A stretch of DNA of 64,000 nt from an uncultured Lachnospiraceae bacterium (GTDB lineage: Bacteria; Bacillota; Clostridia; Lachnospirales; Lachnospiraceae). Positions within the stretch are counted from its first letter, which is position 1; the number at the start of each line of letters is the position of its first letter. Made by a program: the position numbers and the translations under genes. The notes under the pieces are model-generated. The model was not told the DNA's origin and did no database searches. It saw nothing but the letters and a program-made list of their open reading frames with translations. The stretch spans positions 52,598-116,597 of the forward strand of contig CAJTRL010000004.1 in the NCBI GenBank assembly GCA_910578715.1, given 5' to 3'. This document shows positions 17,375 through 26,730 of the stretch, piece after piece.

Positions 17375-18178
17375 TTAGCCCGGCTGTTTCCCGATATAAG
17401 CAAGGATTCCGCCGTCTACATAAACAACGTGTCCGTTTACAAAGTTCGATGCGTCGGATGCAAGGAATACTGCCGTACCCTGAAGGTCTTCCGCCTCTCC
17501 CCATCTTGCCGCAGGTGTCTTCGCAATGATGAACTGGTCAAACGGATGTCTTGAGCCGTCCGGCTGAATCTCGCGCAGCGGCGCCGTCTGAGGTGTTGCA
17601 ATATAGCCGGGGCCAATGCCGTTACACTGAATATTGAACTCGCCGTATTCGGATGCGATGTTTCTTGTAAGCATTTTCAGACCACCCTTTGCAGCCGCAT
17701 ATGCGGAAACGGTCTCGCGTCCGAGTTCGCTCATCATGGAGCAGATGTTGATAATCTTTCCATGTCCTTTTTTAATCATGGACGGAATAACCGCTTTGGA
17801 AACGATGAAAGGCGCGTTCAAATCAACGTCGATAACCTGTCTGAATTCCGCCGCCGTCATATCGCACATCGGAATACGTTTGATGATTCCCGCATTGTTT
17901 ACAAGAATATCGATAACGCCGACTTCTTTTTCCACTTTGGCAACCAGCTCGTTCACCTGTTCTTCGTTCGTTACGTCACATACATAGCCGTGAGCTTCGA
18001 TGCCTTTTTCCTTATAAGCGGCAAGTCCCTTGTCTACCAGTTCCTGTTTGATGTCATTGAAAACGATGGTTGCTCCGGCTTCTGCATATGCGGTTGCCAG
18101 CGCAAAACCGATTCCGTAAGAAGCGCCTGTTACGAGAGCTACCTTACCTTCCAGTGAAAACTTGTCTAAAATCGCCAT
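17375..18178 (-). CDS. SDR dehydrogenase, gluconate-5-dehydrogenase / DhuD / KduD-like
   Basis: 267 aa classical short-chain dehydrogenase: TGASYGIG cofactor motif, NNAG, catalytic Ser in NICSMMSELG and YAAAK. The C-terminal RHPFDQFIIAKTPAARWG is typical of Ga5DH-like SDRs. In streptococci an SDR annotated this way (DhuD) reduces the product of DhuI to 2-keto-3-deoxygluconate, as KduD does in enterobacteria. The operon with uxaA and uxaB, plus kduI and a DhuI-like gene nearby, supports that role here. AAGGAGG precedes the ATG. Substrate is inferred. Confidence 0.85.
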   Translation of the reverse strand: MAILDKFSLEGKVALVTGASYGIGFALATAYAEAGATIVFNDIKQELVDKGLAAYKEKGIEAHGYVCDVTNEEQVNELVAKVEKEVGVIDILVNNAGIIKRIPMCDMTAAEFRQVIDVDLNAPFIVSKAVIPSMIKKGHGKIINICSMMSELGRETVSAYAAAKGGLKMLTRNIASEYGEFNIQCNGIGPGYIATPQTAPLREIQPDGSRHPFDQFIIAKTPAARWGEAEDLQGTAVFLASDASNFVNGHVVYVDGGILAYIGKQPG

Positions 18179-18310
18179 TTCTTTTTCCTCCTTTATTTTT
18201 TGAGTGGCTGCTACTAAGTGTACTGCATCATTGGCATTCCGTCAAACTTCCCCGCCTTGTTTTCCATCGGGCCGCGTTGTTTCCGGCCGGCGGCGGGAGC
18301 GGTGATTTCA

Positions 18311-19792
18311 TTACAATGTTACGCCCTGTTTGAAAATCGCCATGTCGTGGAATCCGGCTTCTTCACTGCAGACCTTTTTCCCGGAAGCGACGGCCACTAC
18401 ATAATCGAATAATTCCTGTGCCGTTTCGTCGATATCCTTATCTTCCACCAGCACCCCGGCATTGAAATCAATCCAGTTCTTCTTTTTGCCCGCAAGCGCG
18501 CTGTTGCTGGAAATCTTAACCGTCGGCACCGGCGATGCAAAAGGTGTTCCGCGCCCGGTTGTAAACAATACGATGTGAGCGCCGCTTGCCGCCAGAGCGG
18601 TAGACGCGACCAGGTCATTGCCCGGTGCGCTTAACAGGTTCAGTCCTGCCTTTTCCACACGCTGTCCGTAAGCCAGCACGCCTTTGACCGGCGCGCTCCC
18701 GGATTTCTGCGTACAGCCAAGTGACTTATCCTCCAGTGTGGAAATGCCGCCTTTTTTATTCCCCGGCGACGGGTTTTCATAAATCGTCTGATGATTATCT
18801 TTAAAGTACTGTTTAAAATCATTTATCAGTTTTACCGTCTCATCGAACAGTTCCCGGTTCTCGCATCTGTTCATCAGAAGCGTTTCCGCGCCGAACATTT
18901 CCGGCACTTCCGTCAGAATCGTTGTGCCCTTTTTGCTGATGAGCAAATCGGAAAACTTCCCAACCAGCGGATTTGCCGTGATTCCGGAAAAGCCGTCGCT
19001 TCCGCCGCATTTCATGCCGATGATGAGCTTCGATACGCTGATTTCTTCCCGTTCAAAACCCGAAGCGTAGGAAATCAGTTCATCCAGCAGTTTCCCGCCC
19101 GTTTCCATCTCGTCTTCCGTCTCCTGGCAGACAAGGAATTTCACTCTGTCCGGGTTCACCTCTCCGATATAAGGCTTCAGCACTTCGATATTGCTGTTCT
19201 CACATCCAAGCCCAAGCACCAGCACGCCGCCCGCATTGGGGTGATTAATCAAATCCGCAAGTATTGTTCTTGTATGTTCCTGGTCATCTCCCATCTGGGA
19301 ACAGCCGTAAGGATGAGGGAATGCGATAACCTCTTCCACCGAGCCTTTCAGCCGTCCGTTTGCCGCTTTGGCAAGCGCCGTCGCCACATTGTTCACGCAG
19401 CCCACCGTCGGAATTATCCAGATTTCGTTCCGGACTCCGACTTTGCCATCCGGCCGTTTGTACCCCATAAATACAGCATCGGATGTAGTCTCTTCCGTGA
19501 CCGGAGCCGGTTCATAGCTGTATTCCAGCAAATCCCCGAGTGCGGTTTTCACATTATGCGTATGTATCCATGCGCCCGCCGCAATCTCTTCTTTCGCATT
19601 GCCGATGCGGAATCCATATTTAATGACTTCGCCATCCTGTGCGATATCCCGGAGCGCCATTTTATGCCCCGCCGGAATCGTCTCTTTCGCAATTACCTCT
19701 ACGCCGCCGGCATTCACCGTTTCCCCCGCCGCGATTTCTTTAATCGCTACAATGACATTATCATTTTCATGAATTTTGATATAGTCTTTCAT
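18311..19792 (-). CDS. uxaA: Altronate dehydratase
   Basis: 493 aa. An N-terminal SAF domain (about 1-90, with WIHTHNVKT) precedes the catalytic domain (GYKRPDGKVGVRNEIWIIPTVGCVNN, CSQMGDDQ, LGCENSN, MKCGGSDGFSG). It converts D-altronate to 2-keto-3-deoxy-D-gluconate, the third step of galacturonate catabolism in the cytoplasm. Length matches the family. It sits between uxaB (88 bases upstream) and the SDR in one operon. Confidence 0.97.
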   Translation of the reverse strand: MKDYIKIHENDNVIVAIKEIAAGETVNAGGVEVIAKETIPAGHKMALRDIAQDGEVIKYGFRIGNAKEEIAAGAWIHTHNVKTALGDLLEYSYEPAPVTEETTSDAVFMGYKRPDGKVGVRNEIWIIPTVGCVNNVATALAKAANGRLKGSVEEVIAFPHPYGCSQMGDDQEHTRTILADLINHPNAGGVLVLGLGCENSNIEVLKPYIGEVNPDRVKFLVCQETEDEMETGGKLLDELISYASGFEREEISVSKLIIGMKCGGSDGFSGITANPLVGKFSDLLISKKGTTILTEVPEMFGAETLLMNRCENRELFDETVKLINDFKQYFKDNHQTIYENPSPGNKKGGISTLEDKSLGCTQKSGSAPVKGVLAYGQRVEKAGLNLLSAPGNDLVASTALAASGAHIVLFTTGRGTPFASPVPTVKISSNSALAGKKKNWIDFNAGVLVEDKDIDETAQELFDYVVAVASGKKVCSEEAGFHDMAIFKQGVTL

Positions 19793-19879
19793 TCAGTCCG
19801 CTGACCTCCATGTGGGTTTTTTAACTTCTTTTCCCCATTTCCCGGAGAAATTTTCCATGTGAATTTCTACTGCAGTGTT

Positions 19880-21343
19880 TTACGAAAATACCTTCTCCAT
19901 CGTCTTGCGCATTCCCATTTCCCGGATATCCGTCAGATAGGAAACTATCGTTTCTTCCACACCCGCAAGAGCGCTTAAATCCTGTCCCCAGAAATCCGTA
20001 TTCGCAAGCACCGCATGGACAAACTCTTTCGGTTCTTTGCTGCTGTTTGCCGCGAAAAATTCCAGCACGGCAGCATCATCCATAATATTGTATTCCTGTC
20101 CGTCACGGTGTCCAATCAACGCCTTGTCGCGGATTTCCGTTCCCGTATAGAACGCCATCAGCGCCGCAAGGGAGAATGTCAGGTGTGCCGGAACCTTGCC
20201 CTCTTTCTCGATGTAACCTAAGAAACTCGGCATACATCTTGCCCGCCATTTGGAAACGGAGTTTAAAGAAATTGACAGGTGCGCATGTTTTACATAAGGA
20301 TTGTTAAATCTTGTCAGCACCGCTTCCGCAAACTCGTCAAGCTCCTGTTTCGGAAGCGTCAGTGTCGGAATCACTTCGTCAAAAATCGTCGCTTTGATAA
20401 AGTTCAGAATCAGCTCATCGTTCATGGATTCCAGCACGATATCGTTTCCGCACAGATAAGAAGCCAGTACGAAGGAAGTATGCGCGCCGTTGAGAATCCG
20501 GACCTTTCTCTGCTTGTACGGTTTCTGGTTATCCGTAAAAATAACCGGAAGTCCGGCTTTGGGCAGCGGGAACTCATTGCTGATGTCTTTGGCGCTTTCA
20601 ATAACCCAGAGGGCAAAAGGCTCGCCCGTTACAATCAGATTATCCTGATAGCCAAATTCCTTACAAAGCTCTTCCGCTTCGTCTCTCGGATATCCCGTAA
20701 CGATTCTGTCTACCAGCGTGGAAGTAAATACACAGGCATTGTTAATCCATGCCGTAAATTCCTCTTCCAGATTCCACAGTTTCGCAAGTTTCAATACGCA
20801 TTCTTTCAAATGGATGCCGTTATCGTCAATCAGCTCTACCGGAAGCATCACAAGGCCTTTGTCCTGTGCGCCGTTAAAATGTTTATATCTTTCAAAGAGG
20901 AACTTCGTCAGCTTGCCCGGATAGGTTTTGGGCGGATTCAGTTCGAATTTATCCGTATCATCATATACGATACCCGCTTCCGTCGTGTTGGAAACGATAA
21001 AGCGCAGCGTATCCAGTCTGGCAAAGTCCGCATATTTTTCATATTCGCCGTATGCGTCAACAACATCCGTAACACTTGTTACGATACGGTTAATCCGTTT
21101 TGGCTCACCATCTACAATGCCTCTTAACTGCACCGTGTACTGACATTCCTGTTCATGAAAACGTTCCAGTGTTCCGAACTCAATCGGCTTTACCAAAACG
21201 ATATCCCCGTCAAATTCTCCCTTCTCGTTTGCGATGTCAATCATGTAATCGACAAATGCACGCAAAAAATTTCCCTCGCCAAATTGAAGCACTTTGACCG
21301 GTCTTTCTTTCTTCCCCGTTTTCTGTTTGCTCAAAAGTTCCAT
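19880..21343 (-). CDS. uxaB: Tagaturonate reductase (altronate oxidoreductase)
   Basis: 487 aa mannitol-dehydrogenase-family enzyme. An N-terminal Rossmann region (VLQFGEGNFLRAFVDYMID) is followed by the C-terminal catalytic domain with KVRILNGAHTS and a Lys/Asn-rich active site. It reduces D-tagaturonate to D-altronate with NADH. First gene of the uxaB-uxaA-SDR operon, with a LacI-type operator candidate at 21404-21417 about 60 bases before the start. Confidence 0.96.
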   Translation of the reverse strand: MELLSKQKTGKKERPVKVLQFGEGNFLRAFVDYMIDIANEKGEFDGDIVLVKPIEFGTLERFHEQECQYTVQLRGIVDGEPKRINRIVTSVTDVVDAYGEYEKYADFARLDTLRFIVSNTTEAGIVYDDTDKFELNPPKTYPGKLTKFLFERYKHFNGAQDKGLVMLPVELIDDNGIHLKECVLKLAKLWNLEEEFTAWINNACVFTSTLVDRIVTGYPRDEAEELCKEFGYQDNLIVTGEPFALWVIESAKDISNEFPLPKAGLPVIFTDNQKPYKQRKVRILNGAHTSFVLASYLCGNDIVLESMNDELILNFIKATIFDEVIPTLTLPKQELDEFAEAVLTRFNNPYVKHAHLSISLNSVSKWRARCMPSFLGYIEKEGKVPAHLTFSLAALMAFYTGTEIRDKALIGHRDGQEYNIMDDAAVLEFFAANSSKEPKEFVHAVLANTDFWGQDLSALAGVEETIVSYLTDIREMGMRKTMEKVFS

Positions 21344-21403
21344 TTACCCCAAAATCTCCTTTCTCCACATCGGCTCACCTGAATTTTCGTGCAATTCCTC
21401 AAA

Positions 21404-21417
21404 TGTAAGCAGTTTCA
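21404..21417. promoter_or_regulatory. LacI-family operator candidate upstream of uxaB
   Basis: TGTAAGCAGTTTCA matches the general LacI/CcpA-type pattern TGNAANCGNTTNCA at all but one fixed base. It lies just downstream of TTGACT (21448-21453) and a weak -10, so a bound repressor would block uxaB transcription. It closely resembles the site at 21679-21692. Confidence 0.6.
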
Positions 21418-21635
21418 TATCTGTATTTTTTCACATTTTCCCCAATTAGTCAATACATAATTGGAACTATTTTCATATTTTTTATATATTTTTTTATTTA
21501 CACCATTTCCGATTTCATATTCTGCATATTTTTGAAAAAAGATTTTGCGGAAGCGCGCCTCCAAAGAGAACGATGCTCTCTCTGTCCGGGCGGAGGCGGA
21601 ACTGTACAGATTTCACAAAACGAACGGATTTAATA

Positions 21636-21664
21636 TTGCTTTCTCTTCCTTTATAATGTATAAT
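21636..21664 (+). promoter_or_regulatory. Promoter of the LacI-family regulator gene
   Basis: TTGCTT (21636-21641), 17-base spacer, TATAAT (21659-21664); start near 21671. This shows that the upstream part of the long open frame beginning at 21545 is not coding. Confidence 0.7.
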
Positions 21665-21678
21665 ATCAACAGCAACAT

Positions 21679-21692
21679 TGTAACCGTTTTCA
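21679..21692. promoter_or_regulatory. LacI-family operator candidate, autoregulatory
   Basis: TGTAACCGTTTTCA matches TGNAANCGNTTNCA at every fixed position. It lies about eight bases after the predicted start point of the regulator gene, suggesting autoregulation. A CcpA cre site would look the same, so the protein that binds is not settled. Confidence 0.65.
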
Positions 21693-21754
21693 TTCGCATA
21701 ATCACAGTAATCATTGACTATAAATCCGCGGCGGCGGAGCAAGAGGAACACTAC

Positions 21755-22804
21755 ATGGCATTAACGATTTATGATATTTCCCAGAAAGCCGGCGTATCGA
21801 CCGCAACGGTCTCCCGTGTGCTGAACGGCAGTGGAAATGTCAGTCCGTCCACTCAGAAAAAAGTAATGGATATTATCAAAGAATATGACTATATACCGAA
21901 TGCTTTTGCACGCGGCATGGGACTTCGTTCGTTAAAAACCATCGGCATTCTCTGTGCGGATTCTTCCGATTTATTTACGGCCAAGGCCATCTATCTGCTG
22001 GAACAGGAGCTTCAGGCCAACGGCTATGAATCCCTGCTTTGTTGTACCGGCTATAATCTCGGCTCACGGAAAAATTATCTGAACCTGATTCTTTCCAAAA
22101 AAGTGGACAGCATTATTCTGGTCGGCTCCAATTTTATCGCGACCACAGAGCTGGAAAACGAATATATTAACGAAGCCGCTTCCCATGTTCCGATTATGCT
22201 GTTAAACGCTTCTTACGGCTGCCCGAATGTGTACAGTACGCTGTGCGATGACCGCGCTTCCATGTATGAAGCCGCTTCCGCCATGATTCGTTCCGGTATT
22301 TCCGATTTGATATACATTTATAATTCCGGTTCTTACAGCGGACTGAAAAAACTGCGGGGTTTTCAGTCCGCATTGGAAGAAAACGGCATTGCTCCTTCTG
22401 ATAAAAATATATTTTTTTATGACGGGAAACCGGATTCTACCAGCGATATTGCTGATTTCACAGAACATATTTCCGCAAGCGGTATTACTTTTCACGGACT
22501 GCTTGCCGCCGACGACTCTCTGGCAATCGGCGGCGTTAAATATGCACAGCGCCGGGGCCTCCGCATTCCGGAAGATTTTTCTGTAATCGGTTACAACAAT
22601 TCCATTCTGACCACCTGCTGTACCCCGGAGCTGACTTCGGTGGACAACTGCCTGGAGACGATGACCCACCAGCTCGTTCAGACGTTACTGCATGTCCTTG
22701 CCGACGAAGAAATGCCGAAAAAAGTCGTTTTTTCCGGAAAGCTGATTGAGCGGGGAACGACGCGTTTTCAGCAGTCCGCACCGTATGGACAAAACGCCCG
22801 ATAA
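21755..22804 (+). CDS. LacI family transcriptional regulator (uronate pathway)
   Basis: 349 aa from the ATG at 21755 with AGAGGA upstream; this start gives the canonical N-terminus ALTIYDISQKAGVSTATVSRVLNG. The helix-turn-helix (residues 3-50) is followed by a hinge and a periplasmic-binding-protein-like effector domain (about 60-340). It lies between the divergent uxaB and the codirectional uxaC, so it most likely represses both arms and responds to a uronate or KDG-type intermediate. Effector is inferred. Confidence 0.93.
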   Translation: MALTIYDISQKAGVSTATVSRVLNGSGNVSPSTQKKVMDIIKEYDYIPNAFARGMGLRSLKTIGILCADSSDLFTAKAIYLLEQELQANGYESLLCCTGYNLGSRKNYLNLILSKKVDSIILVGSNFIATTELENEYINEAASHVPIMLLNASYGCPNVYSTLCDDRASMYEAASAMIRSGISDLIYIYNSGSYSGLKKLRGFQSALEENGIAPSDKNIFFYDGKPDSTSDIADFTEHISASGITFHGLLAADDSLAIGGVKYAQRRGLRIPEDFSVIGYNNSILTTCCTPELTSVDNCLETMTHQLVQTLLHVLADEEMPKKVVFSGKLIERGTTRFQQSAPYGQNAR

Positions 22805-22924
22805 ATGACCAAAACGACAACTGATAGAAACGACAAATGGCAGAACTGTCCCTGATAACCGGGCTTTCATAACGGAACTCTATTTAATTCATTATAATAT
22901 TATTCAAGAAAGGGGTATACCATC

Positions 22925-24337
22925 ATGAAACAATTCATGGACAAAAACTTTTTACTCTCCAATGAGACCGCACAGAAGCTCTATTTTGACTATGCGGCCC
23001 AGACTCCGATTCTGGATTACCACTGCCACATCAATCCACAGGAAATCTACGAAGACCGGAAATTCGAGAATATCACACAGGTATGGCTTGGCGGCGACCA
23101 TTACAAATGGCGTTTCATGCGTTCCTGCGGCGTAGACGAGCATTACATTACCGGAGACGCTCCCGATAAGGAAAAATTCCTGAAATGGGCAGAGTGCCTC
23201 GGCAAAGCAATCGGCAACCCGCTTTTCCACTGGTCCCATCTTGAGCTTCAGAAATACTTCGGCTATACGGGCGTGCTCAACAAAAAAAGCGCGGAAGAAG
23301 TATGGGAGCTTTGCAACAAAAAACTGGCGGAGCCTTCCATGACAGTCCGCAGCATTATCAAACAGTCCAATGTTACTTTAATCTGTACGACAGATGACCC
23401 GGTGGATTCTCTGGAATGGCATAAAAAGCTGGCAGAAGACGATTCTTTTGACGTACAGGTACTGCCCGCATGGCGCCCCGACAAAGCGATGAACATTGAG
23501 AAACCCACCTTTACGGAATATCTTGCGACCCTGTCCGATGTTTCGGGCGTGAAAGTCAATACTTTCGCCGACTTGCAAAAGGCACTGTCCGTCCGCATGG
23601 ATTTCTTCGCTTCCATGGGCTGCTCCGTTTCCGACCACGCGCTGGAATATGTGATGTATGCTCCGGCTTCCGCGGACGAAATCGAAGCGATTTTTGCAAA
23701 ACGCCTTTCCGGCAGCGATGTTACACGCGAAGAAGAGTTGAAATATAAAACCGCTTTCATGATTTTTGTCGGCAAAGAATATGCGAAACGAAACTGGGTA
23801 ATGCAGCTTCACTATGGATGCAAACGCGATAATAACACGCTCCGGTTTAACGAGCTCGGCCCCGATACCGGTTACGACTGCATCAATAACTATGCGCCTT
23901 CCTCAGAAATGGCGGATTATCTGAACGCGCTGATTCAGACGGACGAACTTCCGAAAACGATTATATACAGCCTGAATCCTAACGACAACCAGGCAATCGG
24001 TACGATTCTCGGCTGTTTCCAGGACTCCACCGCCGTTGCAAAGATTCAGCAGGGCTCCGCATGGTGGTTCAACGACCACAAGACCGGTATGCAGGACCAG
24101 ATGATTTCCCTCGCAAACCTCGGCAACCTGTCCGGTTTCGTAGGAATGCTGACCGACTCCAGAAGTTTCCTCTCCTATACAAGGCATGATTATTTCCGCA
24201 GAATCCTCTGCAACCTGTTTGGCACATGGGTGGAAAACGGCGAATATCCGGCGGATTACGAAACACTGGAAGAAATCGTTAAGGGTATCTGCTACAACAA
24301 TGCGGTGAAGTATTTTGGATTTAAACTCGATATATAA
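22925..24337 (+). CDS. uxaC: Glucuronate/galacturonate isomerase
   Basis: 470 aa amidohydrolase-fold enzyme with the family opening (DKNFLLSNETAQKLYFDYA, then PILDYHCHINPQEI, zinc-binding His pair) and a C-terminal SFLSYTRHDYFRRILC segment. It isomerises D-galacturonate to D-tagaturonate (and D-glucuronate to D-fructuronate). Length is normal. First gene of the uxaC-kduI-dhuI-like unit; kduI begins 30 bases later. Confidence 0.97.
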   Translation: MKQFMDKNFLLSNETAQKLYFDYAAQTPILDYHCHINPQEIYEDRKFENITQVWLGGDHYKWRFMRSCGVDEHYITGDAPDKEKFLKWAECLGKAIGNPLFHWSHLELQKYFGYTGVLNKKSAEEVWELCNKKLAEPSMTVRSIIKQSNVTLICTTDDPVDSLEWHKKLAEDDSFDVQVLPAWRPDKAMNIEKPTFTEYLATLSDVSGVKVNTFADLQKALSVRMDFFASMGCSVSDHALEYVMYAPASADEIEAIFAKRLSGSDVTREEELKYKTAFMIFVGKEYAKRNWVMQLHYGCKRDNNTLRFNELGPDTGYDCINNYAPSSEMADYLNALIQTDELPKTIIYSLNPNDNQAIGTILGCFQDSTAVAKIQQGSAWWFNDHKTGMQDQMISLANLGNLSGFVGMLTDSRSFLSYTRHDYFRRILCNLFGTWVENGEYPADYETLEEIVKGICYNNAVKYFGFKLDI

Positions 24338-24366
24338 AAAATAGAAAAAGAAAGGACAAATACAAC

Positions 24367-25227
24367 ATGGAATTAAGAACAGCGGCATCACCGAAAGATG
24401 TCAAATATTACACGACAGAACGCCTGAGAGAAGAATTTCTGATTGACGACTTATTCAAACCCGATGAAATCAAACTGGTGTACAGCCATATCGACCGTAT
24501 TATTACAGGCTCGGCCGTACCGGTAAAGCCCTTACAGCTTACGGCGGGAGACGAGCTGCGCGCACAGTACTTCTGCGAAAGACGGGAGCTTGGCGTCATC
24601 AACATCGGCGAACCCGGCAAAATCACCGTTGACGGCAAAGTATACGAAGTGGGCCATAAGGAAGGCATGTATATCGGAATGGGCTCCAAAGATATTGTTT
24701 TTGAAAGCGCAGACCCTTCCGCTCCGGCAAAATTCTATTTAAACAGCGCGCCTGCGCACAGAACCTGTCCCACCGTTTTAATCAAACCGGAAGGCGAAGC
24801 CGCAGAAGGCGTTGTTATCGTCAAAGACAGCAACAAAGTGGAGCTGGGTTCTCTGGAATCTGCCAACCACAGAACAATCTGCAAGTATATTCTTCCCGGC
24901 CAGGTGGAAAGCTGTCAGCTCGAAATGGGCATGACCAGACTGGAACCGGGCAGCGTATGGAATACCATGCCCTGTCATACCCACGACAGACGTATGGAAG
25001 TATATCTGTATTTTGATATGCCGGAAGACGCTCTCGTAATGCACTACATGGGCGAACCTACGGAAACGCGCCACATTATCATGCGGAACGAGCAGGCTGT
25101 TATTTCTCCGAGCTGGTCCATCCATTCCGGGTGCGGCACACAGGCTTATACCTTTATCTGGGGAATGGTCGGGGAAAATCAGGACTTCGACGACATGGAC
25201 GGCTGCGAAATGAAGGATTTGCTGTAA
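24367..25227 (+). CDS. kduI: 5-dehydro-4-deoxy-D-glucuronate isomerase
   Basis: 286 aa cupin-type isomerase of the KduI family. Metal-binding residues are in PCHTHDRRMEVYLYFDMPED and the C-terminal PSWSIHSGCGTQAYTFIWGM. It converts 4-deoxy-L-threo-5-hexosulose uronate, formed spontaneously from unsaturated galacturonate, to 3-deoxy-D-glycero-2,5-hexodiulosonate. Preceded by AGAAAGGA. The product would be reduced to KDG by the SDR at 17375-18178. Confidence 0.96.
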   Translation: MELRTAASPKDVKYYTTERLREEFLIDDLFKPDEIKLVYSHIDRIITGSAVPVKPLQLTAGDELRAQYFCERRELGVINIGEPGKITVDGKVYEVGHKEGMYIGMGSKDIVFESADPSAPAKFYLNSAPAHRTCPTVLIKPEGEAAEGVVIVKDSNKVELGSLESANHRTICKYILPGQVESCQLEMGMTRLEPGSVWNTMPCHTHDRRMEVYLYFDMPEDALVMHYMGEPTETRHIIMRNEQAVISPSWSIHSGCGTQAYTFIWGMVGENQDFDDMDGCEMKDLL

Positions 25228-25256
25228 AAAATTGAAAAAGGAGCATGGTTATAAAA

Positions 25257-25895
25257 ATGAAAATTGCATTAATAAACGAAAACAGCCAGGCGGCTAAGAA
25301 TGAAATGATTTTTAATACCTTGAAATCGGTGGTAGAACCGATGGGACACGAAGTATTCAACTACGGTATGTATTCCGCGGAAGATGAGCATCAGCTTACC
25401 TATGTGCAGAACGGCATCCTCGCGGCGGTTCTCCTTAATTCCGGGGCCGCTGACTATGTGATTACCGGATGCGGCACAGGCGAAGGCGCAATGCTCGCAT
25501 GCAACTCTTTCCCGAAAGTATTATGCGGGCATATCGAATCCCCGCTGGACGCTTATCTGTTCTCACAGGTAAACGACGGCAACTGCATTGCGCTTCCTTT
25601 CGCGGAAAACTTCGGCTGGGGCGGCGAACTGAACCTGACCTATATCTTTGAAAAATTGTTCTGCGCGCCGGGCGGCGGCGGATATCCGAAAGAAAGAGTC
25701 GTTCCGGAACAGCGGAACAAAAAAATTCTCGATGAAGTCAAAAAAGTAACGCACAACGACATGGTTTCCATCCTTGCACAGCTTGACCCCGAACTTGCCA
25801 AAGGCGCACTGAGCGGAGAACATTTCCAGGAGTATTTCTTTGCAAACTGCCAGGATGACGCGATTGCGGAAGCGGTGAAAAAGGCGCTGGCGTAA
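25257..25895 (+). CDS. RpiB/LacA/LacB-family isomerase, DhuI-like
   Basis: 212 aa. It starts KIALINENSQAAKNEMIF and has the family Cys/Gly loop (ADYVITGCGTGEGAMLACN) near residue 70. It is longer than the 145-150 aa of true RpiB because of a C-terminal extension. In streptococci a protein of this family (DhuI) performs the same isomerisation as KduI. Placed directly after kduI, this gene may provide a second, non-homologous enzyme for that step or act on a related sugar. The ATG at 25257 is preferred; the one at 25245 abuts the GGAG. Confidence 0.82.
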   Translation: MKIALINENSQAAKNEMIFNTLKSVVEPMGHEVFNYGMYSAEDEHQLTYVQNGILAAVLLNSGAADYVITGCGTGEGAMLACNSFPKVLCGHIESPLDAYLFSQVNDGNCIALPFAENFGWGGELNLTYIFEKLFCAPGGGGYPKERVVPEQRNKKILDEVKKVTHNDMVSILAQLDPELAKGALSGEHFQEYFFANCQDDAIAEAVKKALA

Positions 25896-25941
25896 GCGGT
25901 TACACTTCGAATCAGCAACACAAATAATGGCAATGATATAA

Positions 25942-25981
25942 AAAAAGCGATGCGGTGGAGAAATCCACTGCATCGCTTTTT
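25942..25981. terminator. Strong bidirectional terminator with GAAA tetraloop
   Basis: Arms 25942-25959 and 25964-25981 (AAAAAGCGATGCGGTGGA side) with one G-U pair and a GNRA-type GAAA loop. A-run on the left and T-run on the right serve the uxaC operon on the plus strand and eda on the minus strand. Confidence 0.92.
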
Positions 25982-26044
25982 ATTTCATTTCGCTTTTTCC
26001 GTTTCCCGGCACCGGTTCTCTGGCACCAGAACGCTTTTCACCAT

Positions 26045-26677
26045 TTACTGCGCCCCCGCCTGTTTACGCGCTTCTTTGCAAAGCTCCGTAATCTTATCAA
26101 AATTGCCGGCGGAGATATCCGCTTTCTTGCACACCCAGCTTCCGCCTACCGCAAAGATTGCCGGATTTGCTACAAATTCTGCGATATTTTCCGTATTGAC
26201 ACCGCCCGTCGGGATAAACTGCATATCCGTAAACGGAGCCGCCAGATTTGTAATCGCTTTCAGTCCGCCGTAAATATTCGCCGGGAAGAATTTAACGACT
26301 CTCAGGCCCAGTTTGCGCGCCGCCATAATTTCCGTCGGCGTAACACAGCCCGGCGCCACGTCAATGTTTTTCTCCACACACCATTTTACGGTCTCTTCGT
26401 CAAATCCCGGAGAAACGATGAATTTTGCGCCCGCTTCCACCGCGTCTTTGGCCTGTTCCAGATTCAGTACCGTTCCGACGCCGACAATCATATCCGGGCA
26501 CTCTGCCGCCACGTTGCGGATGCTGTCGAGCGCCGCCGCCGTGCGGAGCGTAATCTCCATTACATTGATACCTCCGGCCAGCAATGCCTTCGCGGTCGGA
26601 ACCGCATCTTGGGCATCCTCAATAACCACTACCGGAACGATAATGGAACTTTTCATGCTATCTGTTATACTGCTCAT
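26045..26677 (-). CDS. eda: 2-keto-3-deoxy-6-phosphogluconate aldolase
   Basis: 210 aa class I aldolase. E41 (VMEITLRT) and the Schiff-base K129 (RVVKFFPA) match the E. coli Eda catalytic residues. It cleaves KDPG to pyruvate and glyceraldehyde-3-phosphate, the end of the uronate route. AGGAGG precedes the ATG. It lies 53 bases after kdgK and is cotranscribed with it. Confidence 0.96.
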   Translation of the reverse strand: MSSITDSMKSSIIVPVVVIEDAQDAVPTAKALLAGGINVMEITLRTAAALDSIRNVAAECPDMIVGVGTVLNLEQAKDAVEAGAKFIVSPGFDEETVKWCVEKNIDVAPGCVTPTEIMAARKLGLRVVKFFPANIYGGLKAITNLAAPFTDMQFIPTGGVNTENIAEFVANPAIFAVGGSWVCKKADISAGNFDKITELCKEARKQAGAQ

Positions 26678-26730
26678 TTTATTTCCTCCTGAAATCCATA
26701 TCTTCTATATTTGCCTGTCCACAAACTCTT

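Noticed and set aside
18791..19804. 337-codon plus-strand open frame opposite uxaA
   Set aside because: No ribosome site or recognisable domain; complement of a clear altronate dehydratase gene.
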